This document shows positions 1 through 7,631 of a stretch of 64,000 nucleotides of DNA, one piece after another. The DNA is taken from NCBI GenBank assembly GCA_026710565.1, contig JAPOQV010000210.1:1-64000 (forward strand), in the 5' to 3' direction. The DNA comes from Spirochaetaceae bacterium (GTDB lineage Bacteria; Spirochaetota; Spirochaetia; SZUA-6; Bin103). The position numbers were made by a program, and so were the translations under genes. Each line of letters opens with the position of its first letter. Position 1 is the first letter of the stretch. The notes beneath the pieces were generated by a model that had not been told where the DNA came from, ran no database searches, and saw only the letters and a program-made list of their open reading frames with translations.

Positions 1-534
1 CCGACCCTGCTGCTGTGGCGCTCCACGCTGAACAACATCCTGCTGCCGATGGAGATCGTGCAGCCGCACCGGCGCCGGCTCCGCTCCGAGCGCGCGCGGT
101 ACGTGGCGGCTGCCGAGGAGCTGCTGGCGCTGGTCGGCCTGTCCGGGTATGGCGACCACTACCCGTGGCAGCTCTCCGGCGGCATGCAGCAGCGCGCGTC
201 GCTGTGCCGCGCCCTGATTCACGAACCGGACCTGCTGATGCTGGATGAACCGTTCGCCGCCCTGGACGCGTTCACGCGCGAGGAGCTGTGGTGCGTCCTG
301 CGCGACCTGTGGCAGCGCAAGCGGTTCACGGTGATCCTGGTCACCCATGATCTGCGCGAAGCGGTGTTCCTGGCCGACACCGTGCACGTGATGAGCGCAC
401 GGCCGGGGCGGATCGACGTCACCCGGACCATCGACCTGCCCAGACCGCGCGAGCCCGAGGACTGCTATACCCCCGAGTTCGTCGCCATCGTCCAGGAGCT
501 GCGCGACCACATCGCGCGCCACCGGGTCATCTGA
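1..534 (+). CDS. ABC transporter ATP-binding protein, sulfonate/nitrate type (5' truncated)
   Basis: This is the C-terminal 177 residues of an ABC ATPase; the reading frame is open from base 1, so the Walker A part lies before the window. Visible motifs are the signature LSGGMQQRASLCRAL, Walker B LLMLDEPFAALD and the H-loop VTHDL. The segment LLLWRSTLNNILLP matches the Q-loop neighbourhood of SsuB/TauB/NrtD-like proteins. It would energise the permease that starts on its stop codon (ATGA-type overlap), importing a small anion or heterocycle such as a sulfonate, nitrate or pyrimidine precursor; the substrate cannot be read from the sequence. The binding protein is presumably upstream of the window. 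Confidence 0.9.
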   Translation, partial: PTLLLWRSTLNNILLPMEIVQPHRRRLRSERARYVAAAEELLALVGLSGYGDHYPWQLSGGMQQRASLCRALIHEPDLLMLDEPFAALDAFTREELWCVLRDLWQRKRFTVILVTHDLREAVFLADTVHVMSARPGRIDVTRTIDLPRPREPEDCYTPEFVAIVQELRDHIARHRVI

Positions 535-1358
535 TGTCGGCCTCGGCCGAAACACCTCCGCAAGCGCCCGCGCAGCCGGTCGCCGCGGTGCGCATGCGCT
601 GGCGGGAGAAGCTGTCGCCGTGGCTGATGACCGTGGCCGGCTTCCTGCTCTGGGAGGCGGTCTGCCGGGTGTTCCGGATCCCCACCTATGTGTTGCCGCC
701 GCCGACCCTGATCCTCTCCACCTTCTCCGAGTTCCGCCGCGCGCTCCTCGTCAACTCCCTGCAGACCCTGTGGACGACACTTGCCGGGTTCGGCATCGCG
801 GTGGGATTCGGCCTGCTGCTCGGCCTGATCATCGGCTGGTCGAAGACCATCTACAACGGCCTGTATCCGATCATGATCGGCTTCAACTGCGTCCCGAAGG
901 TGGCCGTGGTGCCGATCCTGGTGCTGTGGTTCGGCATTGGCTCGCCTCCCGCCATCCTCACCGCGTTCCTGATCTCCTTCTTTCCCATCGTCGTCAATGT
1001 CGCCACCGGACTGGCGACCCTGGAGCCGGAGCTGGAGGACGTGCTGCGCGCGCTCGGAGCCCACAGGCGGGACATCATGCTCAAGGTCGGCATCCCGCGC
1101 GCGCTGCCGTACTTCTTCGGTTCGCTGAAGGTCGCGATCACGCTGGCGTTCGTCGGTTCGGTGATCTCCGAGACGGTGGCAGCCAACGTCGGCATCGGCC
1201 ACATGCTGCTGATCGCGCAGGCCAACTTCGAGGTGCCGCTGGTGTTCGCCGGCCTGTGGGCGCTGGCCGTGGAGGGCATCGGCATGTACGTCGCCTTCGC
1301 CTGGCTCGAGCGCCGCCTCACCGGCTGGGCGTTCCGCCGCGACGCGGCCAACGCCTGA
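534..1358 (+). CDS. ABC transporter permease, SsuC/TauC-like
   Basis: 274-residue inner-membrane permease of the BPD_transp_1 family, with about six hydrophobic segments. The EAA-type cytoplasmic loop is visible as LRALGAHRRDIMLKVGIP near residue 175, the contact site for the ATPase. The length and the late TISETV-like segment (GSVISETVAANVGIG) fit the SsuC/TauC/NrtB group. Its ATG overlaps the stop of the ATPase gene, so the two are probably translationally coupled. The substrate is unknown; the genes downstream are sugar-acid or aldehyde enzymes rather than sulfonate oxygenases, which argues against a simple taurine system. Confidence 0.9.
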   Translation: MSASAETPPQAPAQPVAAVRMRWREKLSPWLMTVAGFLLWEAVCRVFRIPTYVLPPPTLILSTFSEFRRALLVNSLQTLWTTLAGFGIAVGFGLLLGLIIGWSKTIYNGLYPIMIGFNCVPKVAVVPILVLWFGIGSPPAILTAFLISFFPIVVNVATGLATLEPELEDVLRALGAHRRDIMLKVGIPRALPYFFGSLKVAITLAFVGSVISETVAANVGIGHMLLIAQANFEVPLVFAGLWALAVEGIGMYVAFAWLERRLTGWAFRRDAANA

Positions 1359-1366
1359 CAAGAGCG

Positions 1367-2389
1367 ATGGAGTATCGGCAGCTCGGCACGACCGGCATCC
1401 GCGCGTCGGCGCTCTGCATCGGCGTGGCGTTTCGTGGCCGTGAGCGCCGCGGGCTCTCGGATGCGGACTGCATGGCCACGATCGAGCGGGCGGTCGAGCG
1501 CGGCATCAACTTCATGGACTGCGCCAACGTGTACGGCCGCGGATGGAGCGAGGAGCTCCTGGGGCGGGCCGTCAAGCTCCTGGGCGGGCGTGACCGGCTC
1601 GTGATCACCACCAAGGTGGGCCAGGCGATGGGCGACGCGCCGTCCGAGCGGGGGCTGTCGCGCGAGTACATCCTGAGCCAGATCGACCGCAGCCTGCGCC
1701 GCCTGCAGTTGGACTACGTGGACATCTACCTCATGCACCAGCACGACGCGACCGTGCCTCTGGAGGAGTCGCTGCGGGCGATGGACGACGTGGTCCGGCA
1801 GGGCAAGGCCCGGCACGTGGGAGTGAGCAACCACCACGCGGCGGAGGTCGTGGAGATGCTCTGGACGGCCGAACGCCAGGGACTGGCCGCGCCGGCGATG
1901 CTCCAGTACCAGTACAGCCTGCTGCACCGGTGGCATACCGAGTACGACCTGGCGCCGCTGTGCGAGCGGCATGGTCTGGGACTCATGACCTACAGCCCGC
2001 TCGCCATCGGCCTGCTCACCGGACAGGTCCGTAGGGGCCGGCCGCTGCCGGCCGAAAGCCACTGGAGCGGCAGTGCCGACGCGGACCGGATCCTGGACTA
2101 CGCCGAGCCCGTGATCGCCGCCCTGGTCGACGTCGCCCGCGAGCTGGGCAAGACGCCCGCGCAGGTGGCGATCGCCTGGCTGCTGGCGAACCCGGCGCTC
2201 AGCGCGCCGATCCTGGGTCCCGACCTGCCGGAGCACGTCGACGAGGCGGCGGGGGCGGTCGGCTGGCGCTTGCCGCCGGAGCACAAGGCACGGCTGGACG
2301 AGGTCTCCGCAGGCGGCGGCCCGTTCGTGATGAACGCCCATAGCCTGCGTCCCCTGCCTCGCCGGGACCCGGCACGCGGCGCGCGGTGA
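1367..2389 (+). CDS. aldo/keto reductase
   Basis: 340-residue NAD(P)H-dependent oxidoreductase of the AKR superfamily, (beta/alpha)8 barrel. The catalytic tetrad is visible as Asp51 and Tyr56 (MDCANVYGRG), Lys83 (VITTKVG) and His124 (YLMHQHD). The N-terminus MEYRQLGTTGIRASALCIG is typical of the AKR11-14 group (YghZ/potassium-channel beta-like). The ATG at 1367 lies eight bases after the permease stop. The gene ends in a GTGA overlap with the enolase-superfamily gene, so it is likely in the same transcript. It probably reduces or oxidises a sugar or sugar-derived aldehyde; the substrate is not predictable. Confidence 0.92.
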   Translation: MEYRQLGTTGIRASALCIGVAFRGRERRGLSDADCMATIERAVERGINFMDCANVYGRGWSEELLGRAVKLLGGRDRLVITTKVGQAMGDAPSERGLSREYILSQIDRSLRRLQLDYVDIYLMHQHDATVPLEESLRAMDDVVRQGKARHVGVSNHHAAEVVEMLWTAERQGLAAPAMLQYQYSLLHRWHTEYDLAPLCERHGLGLMTYSPLAIGLLTGQVRRGRPLPAESHWSGSADADRILDYAEPVIAALVDVARELGKTPAQVAIAWLLANPALSAPILGPDLPEHVDEAAGAVGWRLPPEHKARLDEVSAGGGPFVMNAHSLRPLPRRDPARGAR

Positions 2390-3633
2390 ACCCCGGCTAC
2401 CTGCCGCCGCTGCCGGTTCCGGACACGGCGCTCCGCATCACCCGGATCGAAACCTATCGCCCCACGGACCTGTTTCCGGGGCTGATCTTCTGCCGCATCC
2501 ACACCGATCAGGGGCTGATCGGCTGTGGGGAGAGCTACTACATCCCGGAAGCCGTGGAGGCGGTGATCCACGACTGGTTCCGCCACCGCCTGCTGGGTGC
2601 CGATGCGCTGGCGATCGAAAGCCACTGGCGCTTCCTGTACGAGCGCGCCGCCAACTTCGGCGTGCGCGGCGCCGAGCTGCGCGCCCTGTCGGCGGTCGAC
2701 CTGGCGCTGTGGGACATCCTCGGCCAGGCGACCGGCCAGCCGATCCATCGCTTGCTGGGCGGGCCGGTGCGCGAGCGGGTGCGGGTCTACAACAGTTGCG
2801 GACACCCGGGCTACGGGGCCGGAAGCGGCCGGCACGGCTGGCCGGGCATGGGATCGATCGGCGAGCCCGGGCCGCTGGCCGATACCTGGCAGGCGCTGCA
2901 CGAGCCGGCGGCGCTTGCCAGAGAGCTGGTCGAGCTGGGGTACTCGGCGCTGAAGGTGTGGCCGTTCGATCGCGCGGCGATCGAAGGAGGGCCGGGGCTC
3001 ATCGGCGCGGCGGACATCGACGAGGCGATGCGACCGCTGCGGTCGATGCGCGACGCGGCCGGCGGCGCGCTGGAACTGCTGGTGGACGGGCACGCCCACT
3101 TCCAGTTTCCGGCCGCGATGCGCATCGCCGAAGCGCTGCGAGAGGTCAGGCCGCTGTGGCTGGAGGACATCCTGAAGATGGACAACATCGCCATGCTGGC
3201 CGAGTTCCGCCGGCAGAGCCGCATGCCCATCAGCGCCAGCGAGATGCTCCTGACCCGGCCCGACTTCGCGGAGGTGCTGGAGCAGCGGGCCGCCGACTAC
3301 CTCATGGTCGACCCCACGTGGGTGGGCGGCATCTCCGAGGCCCGGCGCATCGCAGACATGGCGCAGGCCTACAATATCCCGGTAAGCACCCACGACTGCA
3401 CCGGACCGTTGACGCTGTATGCGGGAATCCACCTCAACGCCGCGCTGCCCAACTGCATCCTGCAGGAGACGGTGCGGGCGCACATCCACACCGTGTACCC
3501 CAAGCTCGTCGACGAGGTTCCGGAGGTCGCCGGCGGCCACGTCGCCCTGCCGGCCCGTCCCGGACTCGGCACCTGTCTCAACGAGGAGTTCTTCGATCCG
3601 AGACGAGCGTCGTATCGGGCGAGCTCGCCGTGA
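2386..3633 (+). CDS. mandelate racemase/muconate lactonizing (enolase superfamily) enzyme, probable acid-sugar dehydratase
   Basis: 415 residues with an N-terminal capping domain and a C-terminal barrel. Likely active-site residues in order are Lys190 (ALKVWPFD), the metal-binding acids Asp234 (LLVDGHAH), Glu260 (LWLEDIL) and Glu286 (SASEML), and the His336-Asp337 dyad (STHDCTG). Members with this set dehydrate aldonic or uronic acids, starting with proton abstraction next to a carboxylate. Lys is followed two residues later by Trp instead of the second Lys of the mandelate racemase KxK pair, so racemase activity is unlikely. The start is GTG at 2386, overlapping the aldo/keto reductase stop. 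The substrate is unknown. Confidence 0.9.
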   Translation: MNPGYLPPLPVPDTALRITRIETYRPTDLFPGLIFCRIHTDQGLIGCGESYYIPEAVEAVIHDWFRHRLLGADALAIESHWRFLYERAANFGVRGAELRALSAVDLALWDILGQATGQPIHRLLGGPVRERVRVYNSCGHPGYGAGSGRHGWPGMGSIGEPGPLADTWQALHEPAALARELVELGYSALKVWPFDRAAIEGGPGLIGAADIDEAMRPLRSMRDAAGGALELLVDGHAHFQFPAAMRIAEALREVRPLWLEDILKMDNIAMLAEFRRQSRMPISASEMLLTRPDFAEVLEQRAADYLMVDPTWVGGISEARRIADMAQAYNIPVSTHDCTGPLTLYAGIHLNAALPNCILQETVRAHIHTVYPKLVDEVPEVAGGHVALPARPGLGTCLNEEFFDPRRASYRASSP

Positions 3634-4244
3634 CTGCCGGGGAGACGGAACGGCGGTCCGACCTGCAGGCGACCCTCGCGCTGCGCTCCGGGGAGGACGC
3701 CACGCTGCGCTGCCTGCGCGATGACGACGCGGACCTGCTCGGAGCCTACTTCGCACGCCTGTCACCGCGGACGCGGGACTTCTACGGACCCCACCGGTTC
3801 GATTCCGAGACGGCCGACCGGCTCTGCATGGAGACACGCACCGACAGCGAGATCGTGCGGTTCGTGGTGACCGTGGCGGACGGCGACGGCGCGCGGATCA
3901 TCGCCTACTTCATCGTCGGCTTCCGCATGCAGGACGCGGACGTGAAGCGCTACGCCGCGCGCGGGACGCCGCTGGACGACCGCACCGACGCCTACCTGGC
4001 GCCGTCGGTCGAAGACGGCTGCCAGGACACCGGTGTCGGCTCGGCGGTGATGGGTCACCTGGTGCCCTGGTTGCGCGGGCTCGGACGGCGTCGGCTCATG
4101 CTGCTTGGCGGCGTGCAGCAGGGGAACGAACGGGCGATCGCCTTCTACCGGAAGTGGGGACTCCGGATCGTCGGCGACTTCCAGTCCAGGAAGGCCTGCT
4201 ACGACATGATCGCCCCGCTCCCGGCGGCGCCGCCGGGAGGCTGA
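3630..4244 (+). CDS. GNAT family N-acetyltransferase
   Basis: 204 residues, starting at GTG 3630 that overlaps the previous stop codon (GTGA). The acetyl-CoA pyrophosphate loop is seen as CQDTGVGSAVM, followed by helix NERAIAFYRKWGLR and a beta strand, the usual GNAT motif A/B layout. The N-terminal part (TLRCLRDDDADLLGAYFARL) is the usual alpha1-alpha2 region. The acceptor substrate is unknown; position at the end of the plus-strand operon suggests a small molecule from the same pathway, or that the gene rides along. It ends two bases from the converging PhyH gene. Confidence 0.85.
   Translation: MTAGETERRSDLQATLALRSGEDATLRCLRDDDADLLGAYFARLSPRTRDFYGPHRFDSETADRLCMETRTDSEIVRFVVTVADGDGARIIAYFIVGFRMQDADVKRYAARGTPLDDRTDAYLAPSVEDGCQDTGVGSAVMGHLVPWLRGLGRRRLMLLGGVQQGNERAIAFYRKWGLRIVGDFQSRKACYDMIAPLPAAPPGG
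4218..4239. terminator. perfect palindrome between convergent genes, candidate bidirectional transcript end
   Basis: An 11-base arm and its exact complement meet with no spacer (CTCCCGGCGGC / GCCGCCGGGAG) inside the last codons of the GNAT gene (encoding PAAPPGG). The two genes converge 5-10 bases away. There is no U-run on either side, so this is only a candidate Rho-assisted end or 3' stabilising hairpin. Confidence 0.4.
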
Positions 4245-4246
4245 GC

Positions 4247-5098
4247 TCAGTCGTCGCTCTTCTCGGCTCCCGGGACCGACCGATCCGGTATGGCGTAGGC
4301 CATCCAGTGGGTGAGCGCTTCCTGCGCGGGGTTGAAGCGTGCCCGGATCGACGGCGGCATCCAGTAGTGGCGGGCGTTGTGATGGTCCCACATGCCGCCT
4401 GCGCGCTGGCGGTGGACGTGGTTGTACTGCAGCGTCGTTCGGCGACGTGAATTGGTCTTTGCCGCCCCCGCGTGGGTGAGCGCCTCGGTGAAGATCATCA
4501 GGTCACCTGGATCGCCGGTGATCTCGACCGCTCCGGGCGTATCGAGCCCGGCGGTCCGCCAGCGCTTGTCCAGCTCGAAGTTCTTCTTGTGCGAGCCGGG
4601 TATGACGATGAAGCACCCGTCGCCGGGGTGATTCGGGGTGAGCATGATGGCGACGTTCACCATGGTCGAGCGGATGACGCCGTCGCGCACGGTGAACTGC
4701 TCGGTCGGTATGCCGTGGTGCCAGCCGGACGCTTCGCGGCCCTCGTACTTCGAGATCGACCACGTGTTGACGAGCTGCGGCTCGCCCATGAACTCCGTGA
4801 GATAGGGCATGAGCGCCCGATGGGCGATGAGTTCGTCGAAGACTTGGTCCAGCCGCGGCAGGCCGTTCAGGCGGATCTGGTGGTCGACCCAGGTGTCCTT
4901 GGTGAAATGCGCGGCCGTCACCACCGGCAGCCCCTCCGCCCAGCTCTCGTCGTGGTCGATCGCCTCGTTCTCGACCACGGCCTTGTCGAGCGCCCGGATG
5001 AGGTCGGTGTCGATCGCCCCGCGCAGGATCAGGTACCCCTGCAGGTCGAACAGGAACTTCTCGTCGTCGGTTACCTGGTGCATCGGCTGCTCCTTCAT
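4247..5098 (-). CDS. phytanoyl-CoA dioxygenase (PhyH) family Fe(II)/2-oxoglutarate oxygenase
   Basis: 283 residues of the cupin-like PhyH fold. The start ATG at 5098 overlaps the GH36 stop (ATGA). Family features are GDGCFIVIPGSHKKN, the distal metal His209 (EALTHAGAA) and the following Arg cluster (SRRRTTLQYNH) that would bind 2-oxoglutarate. The proximal metal site reads WHHGIP (His127/His128), where the family usually has His-x-Asp; here the third position is Gly129. HxG or HxA sites occur in some Fe/2-oxoglutarate halogenases, but may also reflect a PhyH branch with another acid ligand (for example RDG soon after). The gene is last in the sulfatase-transporter-GH36 operon, so a sugar-linked or sulfated substrate is possible. 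Confidence 0.85.
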   Translation of the reverse strand: MKEQPMHQVTDDEKFLFDLQGYLILRGAIDTDLIRALDKAVVENEAIDHDESWAEGLPVVTAAHFTKDTWVDHQIRLNGLPRLDQVFDELIAHRALMPYLTEFMGEPQLVNTWSISKYEGREASGWHHGIPTEQFTVRDGVIRSTMVNVAIMLTPNHPGDGCFIVIPGSHKKNFELDKRWRTAGLDTPGAVEITGDPGDLMIFTEALTHAGAAKTNSRRRTTLQYNHVHRQRAGGMWDHHNARHYWMPPSIRARFNPAQEALTHWMAYAIPDRSVPGAEKSDD

Positions 5099-7515
5099 TC
5101 GAATACTCGCGTATCGCCGGGCCGGCGATGGCGCTCCGCGTACGCCAGCCATTCCTGCTCCGTGGTGTACGGCAGCCACCCCGTGCGCGACACGTACGGC
5201 GTGCCTCGCGGCCTGAAGCGAAGCTCGAACGTCGCGCGCTCCTCGCCGAAGTCGACGGGCCTGCGGATGACGACGTTCATGTCCAGCACCTCCTTCATCA
5301 GAAACGACTCGCCGTGATTGATCAAGCTCAACGCGCGCGGCATCAGGAAGAACAGATTGCCGCGCTCGCCGGCCGGCCGCGTGGCGCTCCCGGCGAGCGT
5401 CTTGCTCGCTTCATCCCACGACAGCGACGTGATCTCGACCGCGCCCTGCTGGACGTGCAGGTCGGTGCCGAGCAGCCACGGAAACGGCCGCGCCCGTGAT
5501 ATCCGGTACAGCCGACACGCCGCCGGGGGCACGACCGCGCGAAAGCCATCCCTGAAGGTCCCGCGGTATTCCTCGTTCCAGAGCTCGAAGACGCGGTACG
5601 CCGACTCGGGCGCCAGTCCCAGGCGCGCGAACGAAACGTCGGTGGCATACGCCTCGTCGTCCATGTTGAAGACCGCCAGGAGCGTGTACTCATCCCGGCC
5701 CGTGTCGATCGCCAGCTTCAGCATCCGCGCGTACCCGTCCGGATCGACGTCGTCGAACAGGTCGACCGGCACCGGCACGCCTCGCGTGCGGGGAAGGCAG
5801 AGCTTGACCAGGCGGAGCCGCTCGGGATCGATCCGGCGGAAGTCGTCGCCGAGCATGAGGGGGCTGCCGCCGAGACCGAACACGGTGGCGGCGACCCGCG
5901 CGTGCTCGAGCGGCACCGGCTTGTCGACGGTGAGGAGGTTGAAGTCGTTGAGGTAGGTTCGGCGATGGGTGAAGAAGCTGGCCCCCGCGTTCTGCACCAG
6001 GTACTCGACGCTGCCGAAGTGGCGGTCATGCAGCGCGTAGACCGCATTGCGCCAGTTGTTGTAGGGCGGGAACAGCGGCCGTCCCTCGCCGAAGTCGCGT
6101 CCGACGCGGGCGGCGTCGATCAGCCCCACGTACCCCGGAGTGGAGGAAACCGCCGTCTGCAGGTGGGTGTCGGCTCCGGCGGCATCGCGGATGACCTGGA
6201 GAATCGATCGCGCCGCCTGTAGCGGCGTGCGGGTCGGGTCGTGGAGCCGGGCGTCCTTCTTTACCGCCAGGAAGTCGAGCATGTAGTAGCGGACCCCCAG
6301 TTCCCGGTACGCGGCGAAGATGCGGCGGACATGGGCCGCCGTCTGCGGATGGGTGCCGTCCAGGAAGTACTGGTGGAGCCGCGGCGCGTCGTCCGGGTCC
6401 GAGTGCAGGTCGAACTCCCAACTCCGCCGCTCGCAGATCGGCGCGCCGCTCTTGTCCTTCAGCAGGTTCTCGCGGTTCTCCTCGAGCGTTCCTTGCGCCT
6501 CGGCGAAGAACCAGAACGGGGCGACCCAGAGGCCGGGGACGAATCCCCGTGCGGTGAGCTTCGCGAAGAACCCCTCCAGGCCGCTCGGGATCTGCCGCTC
6601 GTCCGCGCGCAGCCAGTCGCCCGGGATCCCGTCGGTGAAATTGGTCTGACTGGTCCACAGGTAGCGGACGTCGAAGCCGCGCAGCTTCCGGCGCAGGGCG
6701 TCGGCATTGTCGAGGGCGACGGTCTCCCAGCAGTCCTCCTCGCCGCTGAAGGCATCGATCCAGGCGCCTCCGCACCAGCCGACCGGCGGGTCGGCGGCAT
6801 ACGCCGGGCGATAGATGCGGTGGACGGCGTCTGCCCAATCCACGAGCGCGTCGTACGGATCGTCGAAGATGCCCACGCGGAGCGTCTCGGAGGTGATCGA
6901 GTCGCCCGGCGGCACCTCGACACCGCCGGCATCGCACGTGGCGCGGTATTCCGCCATGCCGGCGCCGGCCTCGCGAACCAGCGAGTGTCTGCCCACCATC
7001 CGGTCGACGGTGACGAATCCGCAGACCAGCGCTTCTCCCGTGCCGGGATCGAAGAGGTGGCAGAGGTTGTCGGAGTGATGTCGCCCGGCCGACAGCAACT
7101 CCACGTGCATGTCCCACGGATGCCACGCGAAGAAGCGCACGTTGTCCGGGTCCGCGCCGACGCAGAAACCCGCGCCGTCGCCGGCGCGCAGATCCAGCAC
7201 GTGCCAGTCGCCGATCGCGACCGGATGCCCGCCGGCGTTGCGGAGCGTTGCGGTCAGCTCCACGGCGGCTCCGTCGGGGACCGCCTCCCACCGCCACACG
7301 AGATCCGGGGCGGCGAACCGGAATTCGGCCACCGCGCCGCCCTCCGGGCCGGGGGCGCCGGAGTTCGCGATCTCGGCGTCCGCGAGGTGCAGCGTGCTGC
7401 CGTCGACCTCCACCGAGCCGCCGGCACGCCGCAGGGCCAACGCGCCGCCGCGCTCCGCGGCCACGGAGAAACCGCGGCCCTCGAACGCCCACGCGAGCCT
7501 CACCGCGCATCCCAC
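5095..7515 (-). CDS. GH36/clan D alpha-galactosidase-like glycoside hydrolase
   Basis: 806 residues: an N-terminal beta-rich domain, a central TIM barrel (about residues 240-560) and a C-terminal beta domain. In the barrel, YYMLDFLAVKK supplies the likely nucleophile Asp414, and ARVGRDFGEG the likely acid/base Asp474, the pattern of clan GH-D alpha-galactosidases and alpha-N-acetylgalactosaminidases. No signal peptide is seen, so it should act in the cytoplasm on imported oligosaccharides. The start is GTG 7515, ten bases after AGGAAGGAGG. An out-of-frame ATG at 7523 would make a seven-residue peptide overlapping this start. The gene follows the binding-protein gene and overlaps the PhyH gene. 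Substrate is inferred from family and context. Confidence 0.8.
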   Translation of the reverse strand: MGCAVRLAWAFEGRGFSVAAERGGALALRRAGGSVEVDGSTLHLADAEIANSGAPGPEGGAVAEFRFAAPDLVWRWEAVPDGAAVELTATLRNAGGHPVAIGDWHVLDLRAGDGAGFCVGADPDNVRFFAWHPWDMHVELLSAGRHHSDNLCHLFDPGTGEALVCGFVTVDRMVGRHSLVREAGAGMAEYRATCDAGGVEVPPGDSITSETLRVGIFDDPYDALVDWADAVHRIYRPAYAADPPVGWCGGAWIDAFSGEEDCWETVALDNADALRRKLRGFDVRYLWTSQTNFTDGIPGDWLRADERQIPSGLEGFFAKLTARGFVPGLWVAPFWFFAEAQGTLEENRENLLKDKSGAPICERRSWEFDLHSDPDDAPRLHQYFLDGTHPQTAAHVRRIFAAYRELGVRYYMLDFLAVKKDARLHDPTRTPLQAARSILQVIRDAAGADTHLQTAVSSTPGYVGLIDAARVGRDFGEGRPLFPPYNNWRNAVYALHDRHFGSVEYLVQNAGASFFTHRRTYLNDFNLLTVDKPVPLEHARVAATVFGLGGSPLMLGDDFRRIDPERLRLVKLCLPRTRGVPVPVDLFDDVDPDGYARMLKLAIDTGRDEYTLLAVFNMDDEAYATDVSFARLGLAPESAYRVFELWNEEYRGTFRDGFRAVVPPAACRLYRISRARPFPWLLGTDLHVQQGAVEITSLSWDEASKTLAGSATRPAGERGNLFFLMPRALSLINHGESFLMKEVLDMNVVIRRPVDFGEERATFELRFRPRGTPYVSRTGWLPYTTEQEWLAYAERHRRPGDTRVFE

Positions 7516-7556
7516 GCGCTCATGTCCTCCTTCCTGGTGTGGCCGACCGTCCGAAA

Positions 7557-7589
7557 GAGAGCGCCGACCGAAACCCGGCCGGCGCTCTC
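7557..7589 (-). terminator. intergenic hairpin between binding-protein and GH36 genes
   Basis: Ten-base perfect arms (GAGAGCGCCG / CGGCGCTCTC) with a 13-base loop lie between the binding-protein stop (7632) and the GH36 start (7515). On the minus strand the stem is followed by TTTCGG, only a short U-run. It could be a partial terminator or a 3' stabilising hairpin that keeps binding-protein mRNA more abundant than the hydrolase mRNA, a common arrangement in sugar ABC operons. Confidence 0.5.
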
Positions 7590-7631
7590 AGAAATTCCCT
7601 CAGTCGGCACCCGATTCTCTTGAGTCCTCGA

